This document shows, piece by piece, positions 6,986 to 15,522 of a stretch of 64,000 bases of DNA. The stretch covers positions 1-64,000 of the forward strand of contig CALFMO010000004.1 of assembly GCA_937879855.1 (NCBI GenBank), given 5' to 3'. Under the pieces are notes generated by a model. That model worked only from the letters and a program-made list of their open reading frames with translations, ran no database searches and was not told where the DNA came from. Position numbers and translations under genes: made by a program. The stretch comes from an uncultured Acidobacteriaceae bacterium. Lineage in GTDB: Bacteria; Acidobacteriota; Terriglobia; Terriglobales; Acidobacteriaceae. Position 1 is the stretch's first letter. Every line of letters starts with the position of its first letter.

Positions 6986-8677
6986 ATGCGGAGAATGCTG
7001 AGAGTAATTTCGGCGGGCTTGGTAGTGTGCGCGAGCTTGCCGGTATGGGGCGACGGAGCTGTGGGAGCCGGCGGCTCGAAGGGCGCGGTTTCGGTGAAGC
7101 TGCCGGGGACGGCGTTTGTGGCGCTGGAGACGATCACGCCAGAACACATTCGCTGGCATGTGCGGTTTTTGTCGCACGATCTGCTGGAGGGGCGCGGGAC
7201 GGGTCAGCGCGGCGGCGAAATTGCAGCGGAATACATTGCGACTCAACTTGCCGAGTACGGGCTGAAGCCGGCAGGCGATCACGGAACTTTTATGCAGAAG
7301 GTGCCGCTGGTGGGGATCACAACGTCGCCCGAGACTCAGTTTGCGCTGGTGCCGAAGCAGGGCGAGACCATGAATCTGAAGCAACTCGACGAGTATGTCG
7401 CGTACGACCAGACGCAGCAGGCGCAGTCGGAGGTGGATGCAGACATTGTTTTTGTGGGATATGGGATCGAGGCGCCGGAATACAACTGGGACGACTATAA
7501 GGGACAGGACGTGCGCGGGAAAGTTCTGCTGATGCTGGTGAACGAGCCTCCGTCGGACGATCCGAAATTTTTCAAGGGGAAGGCGCTGACCTACTACGGG
7601 CGCTGGACCTACAAGTATGAAGAGGCGGCGCGAAAGGGCGCGGTGGGCGTGATCCTGGTGCACCAGACGCAGATGGCGAGCTATCCGTGGGAAGTAGTGC
7701 GGAATTCGAATTCGGGGGAGAAGTCGTCTTTGCAATTGGAAGGGCCGGCGCTGAAGGTGGCGTCGTGGGTGCAGTTGGACGTGGCGAAGCGGCTGGCGGC
7801 TTCGTCGGGGATGGATCTGCAGAAGATGATGCAGGATGCGCAGTCGCGGGATTTTCGTCCCGTGAATCTGCGGGCGAAGCTGCGGGCGCGCATGGTGAGC
7901 AAGGTTCGGCATTTCGAGTCGAATAATGTGGTGGCGATTCTGCCGGGAGTGGACAAGAAGCTGGCCGGTGAAGCCGTGATGTATACGGCGCATTACGATC
8001 ATTTTGGCATTCGCCCGGATATGCCGGGTGACAACATTTTTAATGGCGCGGACGACAACGCTACTGGCTGCGGGATCCTGCTGGAGGTGGCGCGGGCGTT
8101 TGGGACGGGTCCGCAAAAGCCGCGGCGGTCGATTCTGTTTGCGGCGGTAACGGCGGAGGAGCAGGGATTGCTGGGGTCAGAATATCTGGGAAAGCATCCG
8201 CCGATCGCGGCCGGGAAGATTACGTTGGACTTGAATTATGACGACGTGAAGCCGCTGGGCGCCCCGGAGGAAGTGCAAGTGGCCGGAGCCGAGCGGACGA
8301 CATTTTATCCGGCGGTGATGGCGATGGCGAAGGAGTTCCGGCTGGCGATTCGGCCGGATGCGCTGCCAGAGGCGGGACACTTTTACCGTTCAGATCACTT
8401 CAGCCTGGCGCGGGTGGGCATTCCGGCGTTCTCCATCAACGAGGGAATGAAGTACAAAGGGCATACCGAGGCTTGGGGAGTGGAACAGGAGCGCGAGTAC
8501 GTGGAAAAGCACTATCACCAGCCTAGCGATGAGTACCATCCGGAGATGGACTTTGTGGGGGACTCGGCGATGGCGCGGTTTGGGTATGCGCTGGGGTGGG
8601 AAGCCGCGAGTTTGCCTAATTTGATTGGGTGGCAGAAGGGCGATGAGTTTGAGGCGGTGAGAGCGAAGAGTCAGTGA
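6986..8677 (+). CDS. M28 family zinc metallopeptidase with PA insert, secreted
   Basis: Start set at 6986 rather than 6842, because ggggagag lies just upstream and the product then opens with a signal peptide (MRRMLRVISAGLVVCASLP). A protease-associated segment (GYGIEAPEYNWDDYKG ... AAVGVILVHQ-like GAVGVILVHQ) precedes the catalytic part. The M28 metal ligands are visible as HYDH at 336-339, GADDNATG with D356/D357, and AEEQGLLGSEY with E391-E392, then LNYDD and SDHFSLARVGIP. It is probably a di-zinc aminopeptidase acting in the periplasm or outside. The usual length is 500-570 aa; here 563. The family call is secure; substrate unknown. Confidence 0.93.
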   Translation: MRRMLRVISAGLVVCASLPVWGDGAVGAGGSKGAVSVKLPGTAFVALETITPEHIRWHVRFLSHDLLEGRGTGQRGGEIAAEYIATQLAEYGLKPAGDHGTFMQKVPLVGITTSPETQFALVPKQGETMNLKQLDEYVAYDQTQQAQSEVDADIVFVGYGIEAPEYNWDDYKGQDVRGKVLLMLVNEPPSDDPKFFKGKALTYYGRWTYKYEEAARKGAVGVILVHQTQMASYPWEVVRNSNSGEKSSLQLEGPALKVASWVQLDVAKRLAASSGMDLQKMMQDAQSRDFRPVNLRAKLRARMVSKVRHFESNNVVAILPGVDKKLAGEAVMYTAHYDHFGIRPDMPGDNIFNGADDNATGCGILLEVARAFGTGPQKPRRSILFAAVTAEEQGLLGSEYLGKHPPIAAGKITLDLNYDDVKPLGAPEEVQVAGAERTTFYPAVMAMAKEFRLAIRPDALPEAGHFYRSDHFSLARVGIPAFSINEGMKYKGHTEAWGVEQEREYVEKHYHQPSDEYHPEMDFVGDSAMARFGYALGWEAASLPNLIGWQKGDEFEAVRAKSQ

Positions 8678-8749
8678 GTAGCGCCGCCATCTCGGCGGCT
8701 CCACGGGCGGGACGCCCGCGGAACAGCCGGCCGGAGGCCAGCGCTACGC
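8678..8749 (+). repeat. Modular hairpin element, family B (GTAGCGCC...GCGCTAC ends)
   Basis: Begins gtagcgccgccatctcggcg and ends ccagcgctacgc, enclosing further short palindromes (gggcgggacgcccg; gccggccggaggcc). Relatives with the same ends are at 62406-62502 and 63710-63797; half elements with one end are at 13339-13397 and 52427-52476. Confidence 0.75.
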
Positions 8750-8850
8750 AGTACCCAGTGGTCAGTGATTCGTGGATGGTCCCATCAGGCTGGCCCTTTA
8801 TCCAAATCCTAATCTTGGGGCCTCGGCCTGAATGCCGCTGGGCTTTGCAC

Positions 8851-8882
8851 GGCTGGACAGCCGAGGGCGGCTGTCCCCACAT
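8851..8882 (-). repeat. Dispersed palindrome family A, intergenic copy
   Basis: Core gacagccgagggcggctgtc, the reverse orientation of the nrdJ copies with one extra base at the centre, followed by cccacat as in nrdJ (atgtggg). Confidence 0.75.
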
Positions 8883-8888
8883 ATTCCC

Positions 8889-8921
8889 GCGCCGACAGCC
8901 GAGGCGGCTGTCCCTACGTGG
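8889..8921 (-). repeat. Dispersed palindrome family A, second intergenic copy
   Basis: Core gacagccgaggcggctgtc followed by cctacgtgg. Lies 6 bases after the preceding copy in the same orientation. Confidence 0.75.
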
Positions 8922-9067
8922 GCATCGCGGCCTCCTGGCTTCTATTTCCACCCTTACAACTGCTTTCGACATGAGCCATAACCTAGGTAACTTTAGCCGA
9001 CGAACTTCGCGTGCTAGCCTCGAATGTGGTTGTGGAATCAGTAACTTCCGAAAGACTCTGACCTGGG

Positions 9068-11305
9068 ATGCCTAGACTTCCAATTTTTCGATTAGGTGGA
9101 GCGCCCGACAAACCGAAGCTGCCGAATCTGGCGGCTTCGACGCCGTCCATTTCTCTGGAGGGGCTGAGCGTTGGGGTCGATAATCTGCGGCACGATGTGG
9201 TGCTCAGCCAGCGGTTTGTGGAGTTGGGGCGGGCACAGGTTGCGCGGCTGATCGCGCGGCATGGCGAGTTAGAAGGATTGCTGTCGGCGGAGTTTCCACG
9301 ATCGACGCAAGGGCCATCGTGGATGCGGAACCAGGCGGGCAGAGTGGCGATGAAGAACGATCCGAGCGGGTGGAAATCGGCGCTCGCCGAGTTGCAGATT
9401 GGGTCGCTCAATCGGGCAAAAAAAGAGTCGCGGATGTCGGTGGACCTGCTGGCGCGGCTGGCGGTGACCAAATTTCTGCGCATGGAGATGAACCAGCAGT
9501 TTCTGCAGGTGCTGGAGCGGTGCCGCGTACAAATGAAGAGCTACGACAACATGCGCATGGAGCGCGCGCATGAGTACCGTGAGCGGGTGGCTGCGTTCCA
9601 GGTGCGAAAGAGAATCATCCTGCGCAAGACAGGCCAGGAAATTTTTGAGACTTTGCGCGAGGTGGAGAAGAGCACGCTGGCTCGGACGCGCCGGTCGCTG
9701 TTCGGCGAAGACACCGGCAGCGGAAGCTATTTCAGCTATCCGCTGTTTTTGAACCGACTGTTGTTTTCTGAAGATGGGCGGGATGATTATCTGTGCGCCG
9801 AGCACTACGTTATGCTGGGAAATTGGGACCGCGACCCGGACCGCTATAGCCGGATGCGGGACGTGGCAGCGAGCTTCCTGAGCTCGATTTACGGCGACAA
9901 AAACAGCGCGGAGACGATTGATTCGTGGATGAATGTCCCTGAAAACGCGCGGGAGCTGGTGGGGACGGGAACACCCGACGACTCTGACGAAGGCATGGAG
10001 CAACAGGAGCGCCTGGCGGCGTGGGTTCGCCTGCTGGAAGATGAGCGGGTGATGGAGAATGTGATCGCTTCCTATCACGTGGTGCCTCTGCTGAGCGAAT
10101 ATGCACCACGCATCAACCCGCAACAATTGAAGAACGCGCTCATCGACCGGACGGAATGCGACCGGGTAGAGCGGATGATTCAGGAGCATGGCAAGCTGTC
10201 GCCGAACAGTTTGTATGCGGCGGTGGCGAAGGTGGCGACGTGTCGCGGGGCGGAGCGGGCGAAGGTGGCGGCGCGATTTCTGGGAGACTTCTTCCATTAC
10301 CACCGCGATTTTCGGCGGCTGGAAGTGACGAATGCCGCTCTGGATTCCGTGAACCTGGTCGGAAACGAACGGTTGCAGGAACTGTCGCGGGTGAATGGGA
10401 CGCTGTATGAGTTCCGGCTTCCTGACGAGCAGGGGCAGACGGACACGGACCGAGTGCTGCGCCACGTGGTGTTGAAAGCGGATGTGCGGGATTCGACGCG
10501 GTTGACGCGGACGATGATGGAGAAGGGGCTGAATCCGGCGTCGTACTTCAGTTTGAATTTTTACGATCCGGTAAATAAGTTACTGGAGAAGTATGGCGCG
10601 CAGAAAGTTTTTCTGGAAGGTGACGCCATAATTCTGGCGATTCTGGAGCGTGAAGGCGAGCCTGGGCTGGCGGTGAGCCGCATGTGCGTGCTGGCGCGCG
10701 AGATCATTGAAATCGTGCGCGGATATAACGAGCTGATGCAGCGCTCGAGTATGCCGCAACTGGAGCTGGGCGTGGGTATCACGCTGCAGGAGTCGGCGCC
10801 GTTGTACCTGATGGATGGCGAGCATCAGATCATGATTTCGGAGGCGTTGAACGAGAGCGACCGTTTGTCTTCCTGCAACAAGAAAGCGCGCAAGGTGATG
10901 GAGCCGCAGGCAGGGCCGTTCCATGTATACGCGTTTCAGGCCGCGGAGCTGGACGAGAACGGAAATCCGGAGGACGTAATTCTGAGCTACAACCTGGGCG
11001 GGATTCGCATGAATGAAATGGCCTTCCGCAAGTTGCAGCAAGAGATCACTCTCGAACCGCTGAAGGTGAAGCTGCCTTCGTCGGTGGCGTCGTCGGATAA
11101 AGGAGACTTCAAGCTGTTTAGCGCGACGGTTCCGGTGGATCGGGATATCTTCCGCAAGATCGTGGTGCGGGAGAGCCGCATTCCGCGGATTAATCCGGCG
11201 GATTTTAAGGTGACCGGATGGACAGAGCGGGCTTATTACGAGATCTGCACGGATCCGGCGATTTATGCAGCGCTGGAGAAGAAGAAGGGCGCGGGAAAGA
11301 ACTAG
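9068..11305 (+). CDS. Large protein with a divergent class III nucleotidyl-cyclase domain (745 aa)
   Basis: Residues about 465-640 resemble a class III adenylate/guanylate cyclase: LKADVRDSTRLT carries candidate metal aspartates D472 and D475, VFLEGDAIILAI carries D519, and the later segment LELGVGITLQESAPLYLMDG ... EALNESDRLSS matches the usual GIGI...G and N-x-x-xRL region. The preceding 460 residues are mostly helical, rich in Arg and Glu, and match nothing I know; there is no signal peptide or membrane segment. It may produce or bind a nucleotide, or be a catalytically altered relative. It is transcribed alone and ends at a repeat hairpin. Confidence 0.7.
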   Translation: MPRLPIFRLGGAPDKPKLPNLAASTPSISLEGLSVGVDNLRHDVVLSQRFVELGRAQVARLIARHGELEGLLSAEFPRSTQGPSWMRNQAGRVAMKNDPSGWKSALAELQIGSLNRAKKESRMSVDLLARLAVTKFLRMEMNQQFLQVLERCRVQMKSYDNMRMERAHEYRERVAAFQVRKRIILRKTGQEIFETLREVEKSTLARTRRSLFGEDTGSGSYFSYPLFLNRLLFSEDGRDDYLCAEHYVMLGNWDRDPDRYSRMRDVAASFLSSIYGDKNSAETIDSWMNVPENARELVGTGTPDDSDEGMEQQERLAAWVRLLEDERVMENVIASYHVVPLLSEYAPRINPQQLKNALIDRTECDRVERMIQEHGKLSPNSLYAAVAKVATCRGAERAKVAARFLGDFFHYHRDFRRLEVTNAALDSVNLVGNERLQELSRVNGTLYEFRLPDEQGQTDTDRVLRHVVLKADVRDSTRLTRTMMEKGLNPASYFSLNFYDPVNKLLEKYGAQKVFLEGDAIILAILEREGEPGLAVSRMCVLAREIIEIVRGYNELMQRSSMPQLELGVGITLQESAPLYLMDGEHQIMISEALNESDRLSSCNKKARKVMEPQAGPFHVYAFQAAELDENGNPEDVILSYNLGGIRMNEMAFRKLQQEITLEPLKVKLPSSVASSDKGDFKLFSATVPVDRDIFRKIVVRESRIPRINPADFKVTGWTERAYYEICTDPAIYAALEKKKGAGKN

Positions 11306-11363
11306 TGCGGCAGGCGAGCCGTTAGTCGTTGGTTGTTGGTCGTTCAGGATTCGAGTTGCTTTT

Positions 11364-11427
11364 AACTACGGAGGGCGCAGGGTCACACAGAGGTTTCTCT
11401 GTGGAACTCTGTGCCCTCTGTGGTTTT
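11364..11427. repeat. Family E repeat folded into a long hairpin between convergent genes
   Basis: The left arm ctacggagggcgcagggtc and the right arm ctctgtgccctctgtgg are two opposing aaccacagagggc-type units with cacagaggtttctctgtg at the tip. Sitting between convergent stops (11305 and 11441), it could act as a two-way transcription barrier, although no T-run follows. Confidence 0.7.
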
Positions 11428-11440
11428 CTTCCTCCTGAAT

Positions 11441-13246
11441 TTAGAAATTCGTGCCGACGTGGGCGGGGCGGAAGGGGATTTGGAATGTGGCCTCGACATC
11501 GACAGGAGAACCATTTTTCATAGCGGGCTGGAATTGCCATTGGGCGATGGCCTGGCTGGCGAACTGGTCGAGGCGGTCGTCGACGCTCCGCAGGACTCGA
11601 ACGTTGGCGACGGTGCCGTCGGCGCGGATGATGGCATAGAGGATCACGGTGCCAGTTACGTTCTCGCGCATAAGTTCCGTTGGGTAGGCGGGATCGACTT
11701 TGCGCGTGGCGGCGGGTTGGGAGAGATCGGATGTGTTCGAGCCGTCGTTGTTGGAGTCGTGATTGTTCGAGTCATGATTATTAGAATCATGGTTGAGTTC
11801 GGCGAAGCGGATGACCCAGCTTCCGCCCGCGGAGTTCAGGTTTGGCATGTTCAGTGTGACGGAATAGAACTTGCGGTCGCCGAAGACCGCGCGTTCCGGC
11901 TCAGAGAGTTTCGCTGCGCTTTCGGGTTGCAGGGTGCGCGTCGGTGCGCTGGTCACGCGTGGCGGCTTCACGCTCGCGACCAGGTTCGGGTTGACTGAGT
12001 TGGTTGAGGATTTGTTTCCCGCCACGGACGACGGTTTCGCCGCGGCGCTTCCTACGTAAAGCCCCGCCGGCAGGTCACTTCCCTTTCGCGTTGATCCCCT
12101 TCCAGTCTCTTTACCGCTGCCGCCGGAACCCGTGGCGCCGGGCGCGCCTGTCGCTCCGGTGTGACCCTCGGGCGTGGCGGCGAAGGAGCCGCGGCGGTTA
12201 CCGCCTGGCGCATTAGGAGGCGCACCCACAGCGGGATGCAGGTTCAGGGCAATAATGCGGCCGGGCGCGCCAAAGGAGTCGGAAGAAGATCCCGAGGCCG
12301 ACAGCGATGGCGGCGGCGCGACGACCTGCGCAGTTCCAACTCCGGCGCGCGACAATCGGGATCCTGCGACGGCGCGTTGTTCCACCACGGGAAGTCGCGG
12401 TGCGGGTGCAATCACCGAGCTTGGTCCGATGTTCAGTTCACCGACCAGGCGCGTGGCGCTCTCGACATTCGGAGGAGGCGCGATGACCGCGGGTTGCGGT
12501 CCCTGGAAAGCGGCGGTATTCGACGCACGCAGATCGGGCGGAGGAGCGACCACGGAACTTCGGGACGTGGGCAAGTTGCGACGCAGCCCGAGATCGGCTG
12601 CGTCGGGCGGCGGCTTCACAACGACATTCTCGAGTTGGGGAGTGATGCGATTGATTTCGGCGGCTGGAGTGAGTGGAACGGGAGGGACGGCAAGTTGCGG
12701 CTTCTCCAGCTTGTCGGACCAGGCAACAATGTTGGGCAGGGCAACGTCGTGCTTCAGCTTGACGTTGGGCGCAGTGACGATGGTCTGCGAATGGTTGTCG
12801 GCCTCGGGCGGAACGGAAATGATGGGCTGCAGGGAGAGTTCCGGATCGGCTTTGGCGGGCTCTGCTGGCTGCGGGTCGCGCGTGTCGAGTGGAGGAAGGT
12901 ATTCCGAGGACGTGTAATAGATCACTTGAGCGCTGTCGAAGGTTGGCTTCGCTACCACTTGGGGTCGGAGCGCGAAGAAACGGGTGAATGCAATCAGAAG
13001 AGCGAATGCCAGCACATGGTAGACCACGGATTGGAGAAAGCGGGTCCACGGGAGGTCACGTTGCACGAGTACATCCGGCCAGAATGGTGCAGGGGTGGAC
13101 TGGAGTTCGAGTGGCGGGAGGCGGCGCGGAAAACTCAGGTCGCGGAGATTGCCGAAAAAGACTCGGCGCCAGGAGGGCAATTCCACCAAAAGCCGCGGCA
13201 CGAGCTCGGGCTGGTGGATTTGGACGGGACGGGGAGCTGCGGACAT
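11441..13246 (-). CDS. TonB-type energy transducer, proline-rich (601 aa)
   Basis: The N-terminal about 85 residues are cytoplasmic, then one membrane helix (SVVYHVLAFALLIAFTRFFAL, about residues 76-97), a long Pro/Ala/Val-rich periplasmic spacer, and a C-terminal TonB domain (YPTELMRENVTGTVILYAII ... VRVLRSVDDRLDQFASQAI ... WQFQPAMKNG). TonB proteins pass proton-motive energy from ExbB/ExbD to outer-membrane receptors; neither partner is in the window. The spacer contains four near-repeats of HDSNN (11732-11791). The N-terminal extension before the helix is longer than in classical TonB. It diverges from aspS across a 240-base gap. Confidence 0.88.
   Translation of the reverse strand: MSAAPRPVQIHQPELVPRLLVELPSWRRVFFGNLRDLSFPRRLPPLELQSTPAPFWPDVLVQRDLPWTRFLQSVVYHVLAFALLIAFTRFFALRPQVVAKPTFDSAQVIYYTSSEYLPPLDTRDPQPAEPAKADPELSLQPIISVPPEADNHSQTIVTAPNVKLKHDVALPNIVAWSDKLEKPQLAVPPVPLTPAAEINRITPQLENVVVKPPPDAADLGLRRNLPTSRSSVVAPPPDLRASNTAAFQGPQPAVIAPPPNVESATRLVGELNIGPSSVIAPAPRLPVVEQRAVAGSRLSRAGVGTAQVVAPPPSLSASGSSSDSFGAPGRIIALNLHPAVGAPPNAPGGNRRGSFAATPEGHTGATGAPGATGSGGSGKETGRGSTRKGSDLPAGLYVGSAAAKPSSVAGNKSSTNSVNPNLVASVKPPRVTSAPTRTLQPESAAKLSEPERAVFGDRKFYSVTLNMPNLNSAGGSWVIRFAELNHDSNNHDSNNHDSNNDGSNTSDLSQPAATRKVDPAYPTELMRENVTGTVILYAIIRADGTVANVRVLRSVDDRLDQFASQAIAQWQFQPAMKNGSPVDVEATFQIPFRPAHVGTNF
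11732..11791 (-). repeat. 15-base tandem repeat within the TonB spacer
   Basis: Four units of 15 bases, the first three encoding HDSNN and the last DGSN. The units differ at silent positions, so the array is old or has been homogenised poorly rather than being a fresh slippage product. Confidence 0.8.
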
Positions 13247-13338
13247 CTTGTCTATAGTAGATGTGGGCAGTCGGGTTGGGATAGCCGGGAGGACATTTGG
13301 GGCTGGCTTGAGAATTTGAAACTCTTGGCATCAGCTTT

Positions 13339-13397
13339 GCCCCGCGCTTGTGCGGGCGAGGACGCCCCATTACAGCCGCCGGGGCGTGCGGCGCTAC
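13339..13397. repeat. Modular hairpin element, family B, half element
   Basis: Contains gccccgcgcttgtgcgggcg, gaggacgcccc and ends gtgcggcgctac, the same GCGCTAC end as the full elements. It sits between the divergent tonB-like and aspS genes, upstream of the aspS promoter. Confidence 0.6.
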
Positions 13398-13434
13398 TGT
13401 CGCTGCATTGCCGCGTTACTTCGCTATCAGCGTT

Positions 13435-13440
13435 TATAAT
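13435..13440 (+). promoter_or_regulatory. Probable -10 box of aspS
   Basis: A perfect TATAAT ending 46 bases before the aspS start; no good -35 hexamer is seen at 16-18 bases upstream, so the call rests on the -10 alone. Confidence 0.45.
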
Positions 13441-13486
13441 CTTTGGTTTCGGCGACCTGCCGCATTCTCACCATTAAGGACACACT

Positions 13487-15340
13487 TTGCTTGATTTCTT
13501 AGGAGATCTTCGACGGACTCATATGTGCGGGACACTGCGCGCTTCCGACGCGGGCAAGAAGGCTGTGCTCATGGGATGGGTGAACCGGCGGCGGGACCTG
13601 GGCAACCTCATTTTTATTGATTTGCGTGACCGCACCGGAGTGACGCAGGTGGTGCTCAACCGTGAAGTGGACGCGGCGGCGCACGACAAGGCGGACCTTC
13701 TACGCAATGAATATGTGGTCGCGGTCATCGGCACAGTAAAGCGGCGGGACGCGGATACGGTTAACAAAAATATTCCTACGGGCGAAGTGGAACTGGTGGC
13801 GAGCGAGATTCGCATTCTGAACGAGTCGAAACTGCCGCCGTTTTTGCCGTCGGACACGGCGCTGACCAATGAAGAGACGCGGCTGAAATATCGTTATATC
13901 GATCTGCGGCGCGAGGTGATGCAGTTCAACATCGAGACGCGGCACAAGGTGGCGAAGGCGATACGAGATTATCTTTCGGTGCAGGGATTTTTCGAGATTG
14001 AGACGCCGTTCATGACGCGGTCGACGCCGGAAGGGGCACGGGATTATCTGGTGCCGAGCCGGGTGCAGCCGGGGACTTTCTATGCGCTGCCCCAGTCGCC
14101 GCAGTTGTTCAAGCAGATTTTGATGATCTCGGGATTCGACAAATATTTTCAGATTGTGCGTTGCTTCCGGGATGAAGACTTGCGGGCGGACCGTCAGCCG
14201 GAGTTTACGCAGATCGATTTGGAGATGTCGTATCCGCAGCCGGAACGGGTTTGGGAGGTGGTGGAGGGGTTTTTGACCGCGGCGTTTCAGGCAGCGGGCA
14301 GCGCGATCAAGACGCCGTTTCCGCGCATGGACTATGACGAGGCGATCCGGTCGTATGGAATCGACAAGCCGGATTTGCGGCTGCCCGCGTTTACCGAGGT
14401 GCGGGAGTGTTTCACGGCGGAGAATCTGCAGGAGTTGGCAATTAATGCGAATTTGCCGGTGATTGCGATCCGCACGCCTAAGGTAGGCGAGCTTTCGCGC
14501 AAGGAGCGGGACGACATCAAGCCAATGTTTCACGCCAAGGGCGGCGCGAAGATTTTTGAAGACTTCAAGCGCATTGGGAATAAGTTTCCGGAGGCCGCTG
14601 CCGCGATTGCGAAGAAGACCGGGATGGAGGAAGGCGATCTGATCGTGCTGGTGGCCGGATCGGCGCAGGCGGGACCACAGACGGCGATGCCCACGCATCG
14701 CAAGGTGACGCCCGCGGAGTTGGCGATTTATGCGTCGGCGGGGCTGCTGCGGCTGGCGCTGGCGCAGAAGCATGCGGAACGGCATGGCATTTTCAAGAAA
14801 AGCGGCGACGCGGCGAAGGACTTCCGGTTTCTGTGGGTCACGAATTTTCCCATGTTCGAGTGGGATGAGGGCGAGAAGCAGTGGATGGCGGCGCACCATC
14901 CGTTTACCTCTCCGCATGAAGAGGATATGGGCTTGCTCGAGGCGGGAGTGGAGTCGGTAAACGATCCGCAGTCGCCGTTGAGTGCGGTGCGGGCGCTGGC
15001 TTACGACGTGGTGCTCAATGGCACGGAGTTGGGGTCGGGCTCGATTCGTATTCACCGGCAGGACATTCAACGGAAAATCTTTCGCGCGCTGGGCATGACG
15101 GAGGAGGAAGCGAGGTCGCGCTTCGGATTTTTTCTGGAGGCGCTGGAGTATGGCACGCCTCCTCATGGCGGGATAGCGCTGGGGCTGGATCGAATCGTGA
15201 TGATTCTGGCGGGCGCCGAGAGCTTGCGCGAGGTGATTCCCTTCCCCAAGACTGCGCGCGCGGTGGACTTGATGTGCGACGCGCCGACGCCGGTGAATGA
15301 GCGGCAACTACGGGAGTTGGGGATCGTGGTGAAGAAGTAG
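13487..15340 (+). CDS. aspS: Aspartyl-tRNA synthetase
   Basis: Charges tRNA-Asp with aspartate. It is full length (617 aa) with the N-terminal anticodon-binding OB fold (VLMGWVNRRRDLGNLIFIDL), class II motif 2 (FRDEDLRADRQPEFTQIDLE), the bacterial GAD insert domain in the middle and the class II motif 3 (HGGIALGLDRIVMIL). The start is TTG at 13487: aagga (13476-13480) lies six bases before it, and the resulting MLDFLGDLRRTHMCG matches the family N-terminus better than the ATG at 13523. Whether it also charges tRNA-Asn cannot be decided here. Confidence 0.97.
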   Translation: MLDFLGDLRRTHMCGTLRASDAGKKAVLMGWVNRRRDLGNLIFIDLRDRTGVTQVVLNREVDAAAHDKADLLRNEYVVAVIGTVKRRDADTVNKNIPTGEVELVASEIRILNESKLPPFLPSDTALTNEETRLKYRYIDLRREVMQFNIETRHKVAKAIRDYLSVQGFFEIETPFMTRSTPEGARDYLVPSRVQPGTFYALPQSPQLFKQILMISGFDKYFQIVRCFRDEDLRADRQPEFTQIDLEMSYPQPERVWEVVEGFLTAAFQAAGSAIKTPFPRMDYDEAIRSYGIDKPDLRLPAFTEVRECFTAENLQELAINANLPVIAIRTPKVGELSRKERDDIKPMFHAKGGAKIFEDFKRIGNKFPEAAAAIAKKTGMEEGDLIVLVAGSAQAGPQTAMPTHRKVTPAELAIYASAGLLRLALAQKHAERHGIFKKSGDAAKDFRFLWVTNFPMFEWDEGEKQWMAAHHPFTSPHEEDMGLLEAGVESVNDPQSPLSAVRALAYDVVLNGTELGSGSIRIHRQDIQRKIFRALGMTEEEARSRFGFFLEALEYGTPPHGGIALGLDRIVMILAGAESLREVIPFPKTARAVDLMCDAPTPVNERQLRELGIVVKK

Positions 15341-15354
15341 ATTGGCCCTACCCC

Positions 15355-15433
15355 GAACGCGGGGCGGGGGCGCCCGCGCCACGCGCGCGGAGGTCGCGGG
15401 AAACCACGGAGGGCACGCGAGTAGCACAGAGGG
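15355..15433. repeat. GC-rich hairpin plus family E repeat after aspS
   Basis: 15355-15390 is a run of nested GC palindromes (gcgggggcgcccgcgcc), followed at 15402-15433 by an aaaccacggagggcacgcga-type unit. Lies between aspS and the efflux adaptor gene. Confidence 0.55.
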
Positions 15434-15522
15434 AAAGATCGTTTTTGTTCGGGCGAAATTGACTCTTTGAAATGCGCATTTTCTCGGCTCGGGTTACAGT
15501 AGTAGGGAAAGTTGTACGACTT

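Larger units (their letters stand above)
8678..9067. other. Repeat-rich gene-free stretch
   Basis: Holds a modular element of family B directly after the peptidase stop (8678-8749) and two inverted copies of family A (8851-8882, 8889-8921). The remaining sequence shows nothing recognisable. An open frame across it is made largely of repeat translation and was not called. Confidence 0.7.

Noticed and set aside
8674..9075. 133-residue plus-strand open frame over the repeat region
   Set aside because: The translation is mainly of repeat families A and B (AEGGCPH-like and GRPRNSRPEAS stretches), with no ribosome site or family likeness.
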